DNA of 64,000 nt, taken from NCBI RefSeq assembly GCF_001659605.2, contig NC_035173.2, positions 7,995,769 to 8,059,768 on the forward strand. The letters run 5' to 3'. The position numbers and the translations under genes are program-made. This DNA is from Manihot esculenta. Its lineage: Eukaryota; Streptophyta; Magnoliopsida; Malpighiales; Euphorbiaceae. The notes beneath the pieces are model-generated. The model did no database searches and had not been told where the DNA came from. It worked only from the letters and a program-made list of their open reading frames with translations. Of the stretch, positions 21,809 to 34,189 are shown piece by piece; position 1 is the stretch's first letter; each line of letters opens with the position of its first letter.

Positions 21809-21826
21809 GATGGGAAGATCGTCACT

Positions 21827-21838
21827 GCTCTGATACCA
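21827..21838 (-). other. Primer-binding site of the copia element (iMet)
   Basis: Minus strand TGGTATCAGAGC, immediately next to the 5' LTR with no spacer. Confidence 0.9.
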
Positions 21839-22130
21839 AGATAACAAAGTGAAAAAGATGTAATTTTATTGAAGAGAAGCCTCTGCTGTATATTCTTTAC
21901 AGTATACATTCGACTTTAAATAAGAGAGTTAATAACAGAAGTTGCCGTAAATAACGAAAGACCTATCACTAGTTAGGGAACGAATCACCCTAAGAATCTC
22001 AACCACTAGACACATTCAAATATAAAATATTTACAGATTTCACCTTATATCTCCTTTACTTAAGCCTAAAACACAGCATCCTTATCACTCCTGCGAGACT
22101 GAATCTTCCTTATGACTCTCTGATCTAATA
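21839..22130 (-). repeat. 5' LTR of the copia element
   Basis: 292 bp, about 98% identical by eye to 16989-17280 (differences include CTCCTGGGA/CTCCTGCGA and TTTACTCAAG/TTTACTTAAG). Same non-TG/CA ends. Confidence 0.9.
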
Positions 22131-22135
22131 CTCCT

Positions 22136-22310
22136 AATCATCTTCTTTGTCTTACAGATTTCATTCCTTAAAATCAAGAACCGATGGTCTCCTAACGGAC
22201 TGATCACGAACAATGATCAACCCAATAAATTAAACCTTTGCTTAAGTGTTCTTACATGGACGCCTCACGATATCTCACTTTATTAAGATCTATTAGGAAT
22301 TTTATATTTA
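22136..22310. mobile_element. Probable old gypsy-type LTR/leader, right part
   Basis: Continues the sequence broken at 16988: with the copia element and one CTCCT removed, the flanks join smoothly. It includes TTTGTCTTACAGATTTC, which looks like a splice acceptor or LTR end, followed by GTCTCCTAACGGACTGATC. Confidence 0.3.
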
Positions 22311-24090
22311 TTTGAAACAATAAAAAGAAAAAAGACGTAGAGTGAGCTACTCTGTTGAGAAATAATGATATATAATGTATTTTCAACTACCAAAAAACTT
22401 ATCTAATGGGTAAAATAAGATAAAATTCACCAAAAAAATTCAACGACATAAAAGAATGGTTATAATATATAAAAACTATAAAATTCATTATATTTAAAAA
22501 ATAAATTCCACAAAAAATTATACTAAAGCATATTCTCACATAGTCTCATAAAGGTACAATGCAAAGGTTCATTTTTTTTTGCTAGGTCCATAAAACTTGG
22601 ATAAGAGGCTCTCCCTTTTTTTTTTTTTATCTTTTTCTCTCCATTATTATTTCTTTCTGCCTCCCTTACCGTTAAAATTTTATTCTAAAGTTTTCAAATT
22701 TAATTTGAACCTTAGAGGATTTTCATTGGGTTATTTTTAATAGATTTCTCGCTTTATTTTTTCTATTTTGTATATTTTTATTTTTAAATAATGCATTATG
22801 ATATCTATACGATGAAGTAAGGAGAAATTTTTTTGTCAGGAAGAGAATAAAATTTTTAGTTTGATTGAAATTTTTAGAGAAAAGACATGGAGAAGTAAGA
22901 AGTAAGGAGTTGAAAAAGAAGGGAAATAATGCTAGAGAAAAAGAAGAGAGGAAGAAAAAAAAAAAAAAGAAATTCCAAAGATACGGTTGAACTTCTTCCT
23001 CTCGAATTCTGTTCATAAGAACCGTTAACTATTTGGAGATTTTCTTAGCATTTAACCAGCAAGGCTTTACTTACTATTCTATTGATTATGTAATAAATTG
23101 TGATTAGCTTTTTTATTTTTTAAATAATCAAATATATAATCATGCTCACAAGGTTCGGCCGATTCTAATAAGTATTTACTCTATTTTTTAGGATTAAACT
23201 CTTAATTTATTTTTTTTTAAAAATAAATTATATTTTTAAAAAATTATTCATAATAAATTATCAATTACGATTACTAAACGAAAATTTTATTATTTAGTGT
23301 ATGTAGTATAAATAAAACCATTAATTGATGAATAATTTTAAAAAATATACTAATTAATTATTTTATTAATTTTATCTGTTATATATTTTATTATTTCAAA
23401 TATATATTAATCTATATAATATAAAAAAACTTAATTAATTGTCTATTAATTTTGTAAAAATATCTATTAATTATTTTATTTATATTAAAAATATTTTAAA
23501 ATTTTCTATAATATGGAACTGATAAAATTAATGGACGAATGATTAATAAAATTTTTAAAATTTTAAAAATATTTTAATATAGTTTTTAAATAAAAAAATT
23601 AACTAATATTTTTTTTTATATATAAAATAACTAAATAGTAAGTTTCCTTTCCTCAAACGATCTTAAATTTAGTGTGTAAAATAAATTAGTTCAACTTCTT
23701 ATCCATCATCCTTCAATTTTGTGAGTTTTTTCTTCTTTTTTTTTTTTAACTTTGATTTGTTATTAAAAAATCCTTGAATTTAATTTTTTTTTTTTTAAAA
23801 AAAAATTCTATAGAAACATTATAGCAATTTTACATGTTAAAAAGGAAAGAAATTTATCCTTTTTTGATTTTCTCAAAAACGAAATCACCATCTTACCCTC
23901 TTTTTCTTTGTCTCTCATCTTAACAATCAAACGATTAGTTCTGAATTTTTTTTTGAAAAGAAACATTACTTTCATATATTAAAAAATTATTTTTTTATTT
24001 ATTAATGAAGTTATTAATTATATACATTTCATTTATTATTATTATGTTAACATATTCATTATATTATTAATTTATATATATATACTAATT
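22311..24090. other. AT-rich intergenic DNA with foldback
   Basis: Poly-T and poly-A runs and no credible ORF. The 97-codon minus frame at 22723-23016 is low-complexity. A foldback repeat sits at 23288-23640. Confidence 0.6.
23288..23640. repeat. AT-rich foldback (MITE-like) repeat
   Basis: The left end ATTATTTAGTGTATG is matched by the inverted right end ACTATTTAGTTATTTT. The arms share TTAATT..., TTTTATTAATTTTATC and AAAATATTTTAAAATTTT words in inverted order. Same general type as 3412-3772. Ends are approximate. Confidence 0.4.
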
Positions 24091-24402
24091 AGTCCATTCA
24101 CAATAAAAATATTTTAAATTTTTTTACAATATTTAAAACAATTAAAAGTATTTTTTCAAAATCGAGAGTATACCATAACGGATACAACCCAAAATTTACA
24201 TTGAACCACTCACCACATCCTTCAAACTTCAAAGCACCAGCAGATCTCTGTCTCTCTCTCTTGAAAAACTGGTGTCCTTCTCTTACAACAGATGCATACA
24301 ACTCCACAAGTTAAAACATTCTCATTCTTCAGGTGGCAACCATCCACTTATTTGGAATGTGGTATATGTAAACGAATTTGATCAAACTGTGATGATAAGT
24401 GG

Positions 24403-27400
24403 CTACTTGTCTTCCATTTTCAATGAGTTTAGTCTTCTTAATCTTTGATCAAGCTCTGCCATTACTGCTGGTTCTTGCTTTTTCCTTTGCTTTGATATTG
24501 TGTTTGTTGTCATAGAACCTATCTTATCAAATGCCACCTGCAACATTTATATTGCAGTATGTTTCAATCTGCATCTTCTGCTTTGATTAAAAAAAAAAAA
24601 AAAAAAAACTTTTCTTTCATTGAGATCAACATGATGATGCCTCCCCACCAAGTCAGTAAATAGCCTACGCCTCTTCCATATGCACACAGTCAAGTTTATC
24701 ATTCTCTTACTGTTAACAAAAGCTAGAATTTTGCGTTATCGTCCCCACTAGTAAATTCCATTCAATAACATGTAATTTATTATCGCGAAAATAAAGGAAG
24801 ATCCATGCAGGAAGTTGCCTTACCGTCAATAATTCATCTGGATCAAAGAGGTGATGAGTGGTTTGCTGTAATATGTTAATTACATCACCGACATGATGAG
24901 TTAGAAGAAGTTCTTCTTCCTTCATCTGCAATGCAAAATAATATATATATATATTTTTGAGTTTTGTGATTACCAATGTTCAAGAAACCTATAAGGTTGA
25001 TTATGAAAATTCTGCAAGTTGAAGAGCTCAGTGGCAACAGAAGTTATCACCTTAAATATAGCCAAAGCCACATGAAACAGAACCTTAGCCCCCTCGAAGA
25101 AAAGGACATCCCACACCCGCAGAGTCGTCTGGAAAAATAAACCACAGAGAAGAATTGTTTATTATCAAACAAAGACTCAAATATATGCAGTTCTTTCTCA
25201 ACTAGACGTGATTGTGCCGGAATCAAGAAGGGGAATCAAATCGTTTCTAACCTCTGAAGGCAAGCTCTTTGAGAATAGGCATAAGAACCACTCAGTGGCA
25301 ACCAGGGAAACATCAAACTCCAGTTCTTCCAAATGAGCCGCTATCCTGCATTTTTCTTTTCCGATATTAAAACAAATAACAAAATATCTAACAAAATGAA
25401 ATCAGTCAAGTTATTGGAAGGAAAATACCTTGGGCACTTTTTAACAAGCAAATCCTTGAAAACCCTTTGTTCCACATGGCATCCTGACAAGTTATTTGTG
25501 TAGCAATCATTAACCAAGACATTTTCCAGGAGGACAGCAAGCATCCAAAAAGCATCTTCCTCTGTTTTCATCACAAGTAACAGCAGTGCTGCAACATAGT
25601 TTAACCCCTGGGCAAAGGATAATCCAGGCTATATAAGGATATAATTCTTACTAAGAATAGAATAGCAAAAAATCAAAAAGTATGACATTGCCTACTCCTA
25701 GTCCTAAATGAAGTTGATAGCTAGTCGACAGTTAGATACAACAGGAGTTAGTAGCTACTTTCATAATCACACTAAATTTCTAAATTTTTGAAAATGTGTT
25801 ACAGCCATCTCATGATGATAAATTTACTGAAACTAATTTTATGATGGCAATAGAAATATCCATGCTTTGCGGATAGGCAATGGACTAGTGTCACTGTAGC
25901 TTAAGAAGCACAAGGATTTAATATAACAATATGAATGTGAGAATATCATGATAACAAAGTTATGATTAGGAGTGAAGCATATGATTACATGCCAACATTC
26001 TGTTGTAATCTTCCAAATCTTAGCATTTATACATTTACACCTTTATAATCACACAATTTTAACTCATAGATACCAACCTGACAATAGCCAACATCAGAAT
26101 CACGGAAAGAATACCCAACAAGAACACGTCGGAGAGCAGCATGCCCCTCTGGAGTGTCCAACCATGGGTGACCAGGAAAGGTTCGTGGCAGATCCTGCGA
26201 GAATATACAAAGAAAAAAAAAATCAAAGGAAGCCCAAGCAATCATCACATAAAAGAAAAACCAGGAAGAGAAATTAGTTGGAAAAACAATGTTTTTACTG
26301 AGAAAACCAGATGACAAAAAAGCATCAAAATAAATAAAGCAAAAAAAAAAAAAAAATTAACCAATGTAATTTCATCTTGTATAATTATAGCAATCTTAGA
26401 TACATTAATAAACTACTGTATAAGAAAAATTTTGACATTTTTTCTTGGGCCATTTCTTAGCTAGTTTCGGAGGGGGCAAAAATCAAAAGGGTCTTCAAGA
26501 GATAGGAAAAGCCTCTCTCTGTTCTAGGTCCTTAGGCTAGCATTCCATATTTTATAGTATGCAAGTTAGACTTCTGATCATGTTTTCCTTATTTTTTACT
26601 ATAGTGGTTAGACTTTTGATCATGTTTTGTTGTTGCAGATTTGGTTGATTTCCTCACTTATAAACACTCTTCTCTTACATTGTACTCCAGTTCTATTCCC
26701 TTACCATTCATTCCAATGCTTGATTGTGAAGGGGAAATGAAAAGAAATTAAAGAGAAATAAAGAGAAAAGATAAGAATGGAAAATTAATTTCCTTTATAT
26801 TGTTTCGTTAGATTATTAGAATAGGGAAGAAATATAATTTTCTCTCTTGAAGGAAAATGTGAGGAAAGTTTATAATATAATTAATTCTCATCTCTCTCCA
26901 TTTCCTACTAATTTGGAGAGAAATATTTGGTTATGCAAGGAGTTGAGAAATGTAATTTCTCATCCCCCTCTTCCATTTCTCTTCTTCTCTCCTTTATTTG
27001 ATGTCCAAACAGGAGAATATAGAGACATCAAATTTCCTTTCTTTTTTCTTCTCTTCATTTCCTTCAATCCAAACAAAGCATTAGCAAACTTGGTAATTTT
27101 CTTGATCATTCATAAAATAGAAGATAATAGCTGCCTTAATGGTTCCTCCTCTCCCTAATTCAATTAGGCAGAATAATGCCTTCGGTAAGGCAAAGAAACA
27201 TCAAAAGAGTGCATATAGCAACCAAAGCTTTCAAGTATTTTCTATCACATACAATCTCATAGAAATTGAGATCACTTGCAGATTTACCCCTCTAAACAAA
27301 AAGATGAAAACTATACATTTTTGCTAGGGATATATCTACAGGCAGGTAAATACCAAGAAATCTGCCTGCTTTTTCAGCCTATCATAAGCATTCAGCATCA

Positions 27401-28378
27401 TTATGATTCATGAACAATTTTTTACTTTCAAACTTCATTTACTTGCTTCAAAATCTAATTATAAAGAGAAAGCAAGACAAATGCTCAATTCAATGATCTC
27501 TACCATAAATAGCAGATTTCATAAAAGAAGAGTATTTCGTCTACTTTCAATTATCAATCTAAATAAGAACAAATCTCTTCTATGCAAAAGAAATCTAACC
27601 CCTCAAAGCTCTCACACCGCAAAAATCTACAACCATTGAACTCAAGCAGAACATACCCACCATTGCAATTCAAAGCTAATGCACTTAAGGATACATCAAC
27701 ACCCATAACTGTCAAATCTAAGTCCTAAGTCAATCACTACCAGGGAAGGGAAAGAAAAGGCAAAAAGAAAAAAGAAAAAAAAAACTCACAAGGCAATGCA
27801 CCAATATTAAATCATCAATAAAAAATTCAAATTATAATAAAACCAACATTACAATATAATGCAAGAAAACCAAAACGCAGACTCACATGATCAATTTGCA
27901 ATGTAGCTGGTGTAACCTTCCCTTCAACAGCCTTGGTCAAATCATTATAATAGCTATCAGGCACCGTAGACTTCTTCTTTGCAGCTCCAGAGAGCGAAAA
28001 CCAAACCTTAGGCCTAAGCACAGCAGGTATGCCCTTCCTTATAAGCCTCTTCAAAGTGATTGCATTAGCTAAAGTAGACAATTTAAGAGAAGATTTCAAA
28101 GCAATCCCTTCAACTATTGAAGTAACCTGAGGCTGCAAATACCAATTAGCACCTTTGCTAGCCTCTAATGCCCACCAAACCCTCCCTTGCTCTCTCACCT
28201 TCTCTCTAACCTCATTCAATACATTAACATCATCCACATTTCCTTCTACAGTGAATCCATAAAGGTCTTGAAATTTGACAGTTAAATTTGCCCTTCTTGA
28301 ATGGATGCTTGGCCTCAAGACTGAGAGTTGAGGATGGAATTCTAAGGACACCTCTCTTTTGTTATGTGTTTTGTACAT
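24403..28378 (-). CDS. TBC (Rab-GAP) domain protein, seven exons
   Basis: 398-residue protein from joined exons (minus): 27887-28378, 26078-26194, 25429-25607, 25252-25345, 25051-25128, 24824-24925, 24403-24537. All introns are GT-AG and all phases join cleanly. The TBC domain runs from [13 protein letters not shown] (about 115) to about 320. It has the arginine-finger motif IDHDLPRTFP (R168, across the exon 1/2 junction) and the glutamine-finger motif GYCQG (Q203, across the exon 2/3 junction). Both catalytic fingers that speed GTP hydrolysis by Rab GTPases are therefore present. The N-terminus has an LYGFTVEG segment and the C-terminus a basic stretch. It resembles the plant proteins annotated as TBC1 domain family member 2-like, with a predicted role in membrane traffic. 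Exact Rab target unknown. Confidence 0.93.
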
Positions 28379-29235
28379 ATCTAGGTTTTCTATTTATGGT
28401 CTCTTGTGATAGATCAAGAGATGAAGGGCAATAGAGAAATGGGAAACAAAAAGAAAGGCTTTTTGTCAAACAAAAAGAGGCCACAGGCTTGGAAACATGA
28501 GAAATGGTCAAGTTTTGAAGTCTAACAGATTGGTATTGAATTAGCCTCAAATGGGTATTTAAGTATTTGACAAAAGAAGACTCAAACAAAATTATCAAAT
28601 AGAAAGCTAAATACAATACATTTGAAAATGGCTATGAAGCCATTCATGAAAACTAAAACAAATCCAAAGAAGGAGCCACTAAAATTTTGATGGAAAAATT
28701 AATAATACCAATAAAGCTTTAACTTTTTTCAGGTGGACTCATGAAAAAGAAATGGATTTTGGAGACAAGAAGAGAAACCCAGAAACGGAAAAAATTAACT
28801 CAAAACGTACAAAAACAGAAAGAAGTCCAAAACCCAGAAAAGAGAGATCTTCTTGGTAATCTATATACAGAGGAGAGAGAGGGAGAAAGAAGAGAGATGG
28901 TGATGGAATTTGGATTCTTGGTGAATCTAGAAGAAAAAAGATCTTTGAACTTATGGATGATAAGGGAACAAGTCCCTAGTTTTGTGGGAGCTTGTAGCTT
29001 GAAAAAAGAAATTGAAGGACCCGACGGGAATATAGGTGGTCTGAGTGGACTTCTCTGGCGGAAGACAATTGGAGTGAACAGCTTGAAGGGACGAAAATGC
29101 AAAAGTATTTTTCTTTTGGGGGAGTAATTTACAATTGTCTTTTAAGTGGTTCCTAGAAATAATATAATTTTTTAGAACGTTATGGAGCTGGACTTGAGTG
29201 GATAACAAAGAGAGACGTTGCTAACGTGTGAGAGA
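28379..29235 (-). promoter_or_regulatory. 5' UTR and promoter region of the TBC gene
   Basis: Upstream of the start codon on the minus strand is a CT-rich leader (CTCTCTCTCTCTCACACG near 29230) and then gene-like composition down to 28379. Open frames on both strands here (28741-29127 plus, 28800-29102 minus) show no family resemblance and are probably leader sequence. A leader intron is possible but I could not fix its ends. Confidence 0.4.
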
Positions 29236-29239
29236 GAGA

Positions 29240-32200
29240 GAGGTTTGCCATTTTCGCATTTCATTTTAGGGTATCAAATTCCTAAAATACCCTTAAGGTC
29301 GGCGATTATGATTCTTAATGTTTTTTTTTTCTACATAACCTTGTTTATTTTATAAATAAATTTAACTAAATGTTGTGATGTGTATAAATTTAAGAGAAAT
29401 TAATTATATATATTTAATTTAATTTTTTTATGCAATTTTTGTTTTAAAATATAAAGTATGCAACTATAATAAAATTCAATTTTAATCCTTCTATTTCAAA
29501 TAAATTAATAAATAATTTAAATTAATTTATTCCCTTCATTATTTTTATTATTTTAAACTGAACATAAATATTTATTTTTATAAATAATAATTACTTTTTA
29601 TTACATTGGAAAAACTTTTAGAAAAATCATTATTAATATTTTTTACATATTTAAAATTTAAACTTTACATATTTTTGCTATTAAAAATATAAATTAAAAT
29701 GGACTCTCCTTTCTTAAAATTAATGTAATAATATAATTAATTTTTTAATATCAATTATAATATTAATACTCAATATTTAATAAAATTATTTTAAAAATGC
29801 AATTATTAATTAAAAAACACAAATAAATTTAAATTTAAAATAAATAATAATAAAAAAAGAGTTTTTAAGAGTTAAATAAATAATTTTGATATAAATAGAT
29901 TTAAGTGAAATTATTTGTTGTTGACAATTTTGATAAGTTTTAGTTTTAATTTAAAATTAATTCTTATAAGAATTTAATATAATTAAATTTTTATATTATT
30001 AGATTTGACAAATTTAATAATTAAAAAAATTATTTCTTTTAAATTTTTTTAAAAGTAGTTATTCCAAACAAGTGTATTAATTTTTCTTTTCAATCCACAT
30101 AGATAATTATTTTAATAATTGAGAATTTTTTTAATATTTGAATGAATATTAATTGAATAATTTTAAGTAAATATGCTATATATTTCTGAAAGAAAACAAA
30201 TTAAAAATAATTTTACTCTTTTTATCTTATAATTTTTATTTATCTTTCTTTTTTTATTATCCTAATATTATTTTATTTTATTTTATTTTCACAAAACTTT
30301 TCAAAATATCTCTTAGAATTTAATATATTTAAAATGAATTTAGTATTTATTAAATTACATTAATAAAATTATCAATAAATGTCGAGAATAATAATTCTTA
30401 AAAAAGACATTATTAAAAAAAGGTAATTATAAGTTTTAAAAGAATTAATTTTTTATTAAGTAATAAAATAAAAATAGAAGAATACTTTAATATATTTACA
30501 GAAAAAAAAAATTATTAGTTTTTAGACATATAATTTAATTTATTGTAATAAGTAATTATTAATAAAAAAATATAAATAAGTAATTAATTACAATAATTTT
30601 ATAATGAAATTACAATATTTTTCAAAAAAATATTTAAAATGGGTTTCATATGAATTTGATGAAGAGGTTTAAATGTTAAAAAATATATAAGAAGAAAAAG
30701 ATATTTTCTGTCATGTAAGAGATAATTTTGTTAAATTAACGTTTGTTTATTGTGATTCAATTTATAAGAAAAAATAATTTTTAATAAATTTTTATAAAAT
30801 TATATATATATATATATTTTTAATAAAATTTTAATTTAAATAAAAATTATTTAAAAAATTAATTAAATTAAATTTTTTACAAAAATTGTGTATTTTGGGA
30901 CATTTCCTGAGCTGGGCAGTGGCACGTGGGAATCCTATCAAAAATAAAATAACAAAAAGGTAAACGTAGTACGTGTAGGACTGCATTGGAGGTTTTCACA
31001 CGCGTGATTGAAATATGCAGTTTTTATAATATAGAAGCGGTTGCATTGTAGCCTTGTTCACAAAGTCGACAAGTGGACAAACAAACCATCTTTGCTTTAT
31101 GGGCCGGCCTCTCGCAATTCACATCTCTAAAGAAGGTGGGCCGGTCATCTCATGGGTCCCACTCGGTGGCCTTTCAAAGCACAAGAAGAAGCTGACAACT
31201 GAGTAGCGATGAGAGGAGGCCATGAGCTTTTAGTTTTATCTACGTGGACTTTATTTATCAAAAATTTCAACGTAATTTTTATTTATATATATATTTTTAA
31301 AATCATTCTTATAGAAGAGAATAAGATATTAAAAGTTCATAATTAGCTAAAATCAAGAGGTTAATTATTAATTTGTTTAATTTTTTAAAATTATGTCATC
31401 GATCTAATAAAGACAATTACCTTGAAAATAAAAATATTATTTTCAAATTAAAAAAAATATATAAATATAAAACTTATTTTAATTTTGAAAATAAATAAGT
31501 AAATACCAGATAAAAATAAAATTAATGAAAAAAATTCATTGCTAATAATTGAATTTTGTAAATAATGCTCGATTTTTTTTAAATTTTTGTTGCATAATTA
31601 ATTTAATGTAAATAAAAATTAATTATCCATATATTACTTAACAATATTTTTTTAAATTAAATTTTTTTATCACTAGTTTAAATAAAAGGAAATTACATTA
31701 ATTATGAGTATTTAGAACATAAGTATTGTTAAGCACCTTTTATTTCGTATTATAAAAAATATTTCATATATAAAAATTTTTATTCTCAAGAATTTTATAC
31801 AATTTTTATTTGTGATTTTTTTTTCTAAGGGTTCTTTTGTTTGGAAGGTAGGAATTTGATTCATTTAAATTAAAAATTATTATTTTAAAAATATAAAATT
31901 TTTATATGATTTTGTAAGAGTTTATTTAATTTTTTTTTAATAAAATAAATCATGACAAAGATTACTGATAGTAAACTAAAGCTAAGAATTTTGATGTGTA
32001 AAAATAGGTAATAAAAAATGCAATAATAAAGTTATAAACAAAACTCAAACAAATTTATCTTGTATTGTTTTTTTAAAGAAAATGTATTTTACGTTTTTTT
32101 TTTAAAACAAGAAACTAAGATTAATTTTATACTAAAAAGAAATATGTATTTCTTTTAAAAAAATGATTTTTTTTATTAGTTGGCATTATCTTTTACTGAG

Positions 32201-32340
32201 GTAGCATAACAATTTTAACTAAAACAAAGAGAACTAAAAAAATATAATATTTTATGTCTTTTAAATTTGAGCCAATTAGGGTATGTATTCACAATTTTTT
32301 GATGTAATTAGTTTGATTAAAGTTTAAATTTAAAATCAGG
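29240..32340. other. AT-rich intergenic DNA with a GC-richer island
   Basis: Mostly AT-rich with no ORF over 60 codons. 30895-31245 stands out: it holds GGCACGTGGG (a G-box), ACACGCGTG and three GGGCC-type words (GTGGGCCGGTC, GGGCCGGCC), features of plant promoters, yet no gene follows on either side within 1 kb. Confidence 0.5.
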
Positions 32341-32349
32341 ATTCTAATA

Positions 32350-34158
32350 GTTTCTCTCATGATTCACTCACCTATTCAAGAAAGTGATCCGCCGTCGAGC
32401 CCCATCGATGAGGATTGGGCTACAAAAAAGTTTAAAAATAGAGATTTCTCAACTAAATTAGTGCATGAAGGATGTTTCTTTTCGCAATATGTTGCACGAA
32501 CGTAACATGACCATAGAAGATAGTTAAGGATCTTAGGACTTCCTAGATTTTAATGATTCTGAGTAATCAGCAATGGACCAATTCTTGAGGTTCACTTCTC
32601 TAACCATTTAGAATAAAAATTGGCTAAACTATGGAAAAATACGGTGATTGTTAAAGTACTCGGGAGAAAAGTAGGTTTCAACACATTTCAGGCAAGGATC
32701 GAATCTTTATGGACCTTCAACAATATGAAAGTTTTAGATTTGGGAAAAGATTTTTTTTTTTCTTGTCAAATTTGCATCCAATGATCACTTTCAGGAGGTG
32801 TTGCTCAAAGGACCATGGACTATCCTAGGGAGCTATCTCCTCTTGCAGCCATGGACATCCTTGTTCAACATGGCCCGCGACAACATTGATGTTGCTGTGA
32901 TATGAATTCGCAACCCATTTTTCCAATGCATTTATGTCATGAGAAAATCTTTTAAACTCGGGTCAGTCATAGGTCAGGTGATAAAAATCAACAATAATAC
33001 ATCTGAAACAATCCATGGACAAGACGCAAGAATTATTGTGGCTGTGGACCTTAGGAAGCCATTGGTTTCAAATGTGAGTGTCAAAAATATTATTCAACTC
33101 ATTAAATATGAGAGTTTATCCCATATCTTCTTTATATGTGCACAGTCGAGCATGGTACCACTGAATGCCCTTTCTCTGGGAATAGCAAAGCTGAAGTAGA
33201 AAATCCTGCAACTAATATAGCAGCTACTACACCATCGAAGACGGAGGCATATGGTGAATGGATGGTGGTTAGTAAGAAAGGAAGGAAACCCCCTAAATAG
33301 GAAGGCCACTGATAAGGAAAAAAACAACGTATCAAGATCCTAATTTGACGTGCTGACATGTAATAACAATGCAGATTCTATGGTGCAAGTTGAAAAGACA
33401 ACCAAAGCCATTATTGAAAGACAAAAATTAAGGTTGAATGTTTCCTTAAAGAAAAGGTTAAGACAAAAGAGGCAAGAGTCCTTATTTGCTTATATCAAAA
33501 CAATTTACATGTCCGGCAACAAAGCTACAACCATGCATAATGTCGCCAATGTATCACGACCACCAATATATGATCAAACATTCTCCAATACAAATCCTAG
33601 CGGAATGAACGGTGCCAATCATGGAAAGGATAATCGAAAGCTCAAGGCTCCCATGGAAAATTACCAAAGTAAGTCCCCAAGAAAAATAATGAGCCAGCTA
33701 TCATGAGTGCTATTACTGCCATAACACATGCCGATCTGGAATCTTCCATGATTCATAATGGTGCTAACTGAGGATAAAACATATGCCCAATTACTACTAA
33801 ATCCATGTTCGATCCCACCAGACACACTGTTAGTAATCTTACTCAACAAGGCAAGGAAGAGAGCAATGTTGTGGGGACCCATATGAAAGACAACATTCTA
33901 TCCTCTAACGCAAATTCAACCTTTGGCAAGCATATCAAGTCTCTCGATCCACTCTTAGGTATGGATGTCCACTTACTTTATAATCTTGATGATTTGGCTC
34001 ATGTTGTAGGTTTGCCAAATGAGTCGAACAATCACTTGATTGATGACTCGATGGATGATGAGAATTGTGAGAATAGTAGCTATCATAGGGATAGTAAAAA
34101 AAAGGAATTTAGCTCACTCGAAGAGGAACCCTACTGCGACCCTTATCTAAGGGATTGA
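32350..34158 (+). pseudogene. LINE ORF1 relic (DUF4283-like, zinc-knuckle protein)
   Basis: Several plus frames, broken by stops and frameshifts, read as the N-terminal protein of plant L1-type LINEs. NMKVLDLGKDFF... and GPWTILGSYLLLQPW match the DUF4283 pattern. After a stop, VIKINNNTSET, then VAVDLRKPLVS and YESLSHIFFICA match the segment leading to the CCHC knuckle, here lost. An open stretch at 33805-34158 is the acidic C-terminal part. Encoded proteins of this class bind LINE RNA. The relic is clearly inactive. Confidence 0.65.
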
Positions 34159-34189
34159 GATAAGTGCTCTTTTTTCTTTTTTTCTTGTG

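Larger units (their letters stand above)
16989..22130 (-). mobile_element. Complete Ty1/copia LTR retrotransposon
   Basis: 5.1-kb element on the minus strand with 292-bp LTRs (16989-17280 and 21839-22130) and a 5-bp target duplication CTCCT (16984-16988, 22131-22135). It has an iMet primer-binding site, a polypurine tract, and gag, protease, integrase, reverse transcriptase and RNase H in copia order. The LTRs differ at about five positions by eye, so it is young. Two in-frame TAG codons in the gag-to-protease stretch and one frameshift between integrase and reverse transcriptase disable the polyprotein. It lies inside older LTR-like DNA. Confidence 0.95.

Noticed and set aside
22723..23016. 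97-codon ORF with a long Phe run
   Set aside because: Made by a poly-A/poly-T tract.
26847..27639. Three ORFs of 62-103 codons in the first intron of the TBC gene
   Set aside because: Low-complexity translations of AT- and CT-rich intron sequence. They lie between well-supported splice sites.
28741..29127. 128-codon plus-strand ORF opposite the TBC gene leader
   Set aside because: Rich in Lys/Glu/Arg from purine-rich DNA and with no family pattern. It lies antisense to the likely 5' UTR.
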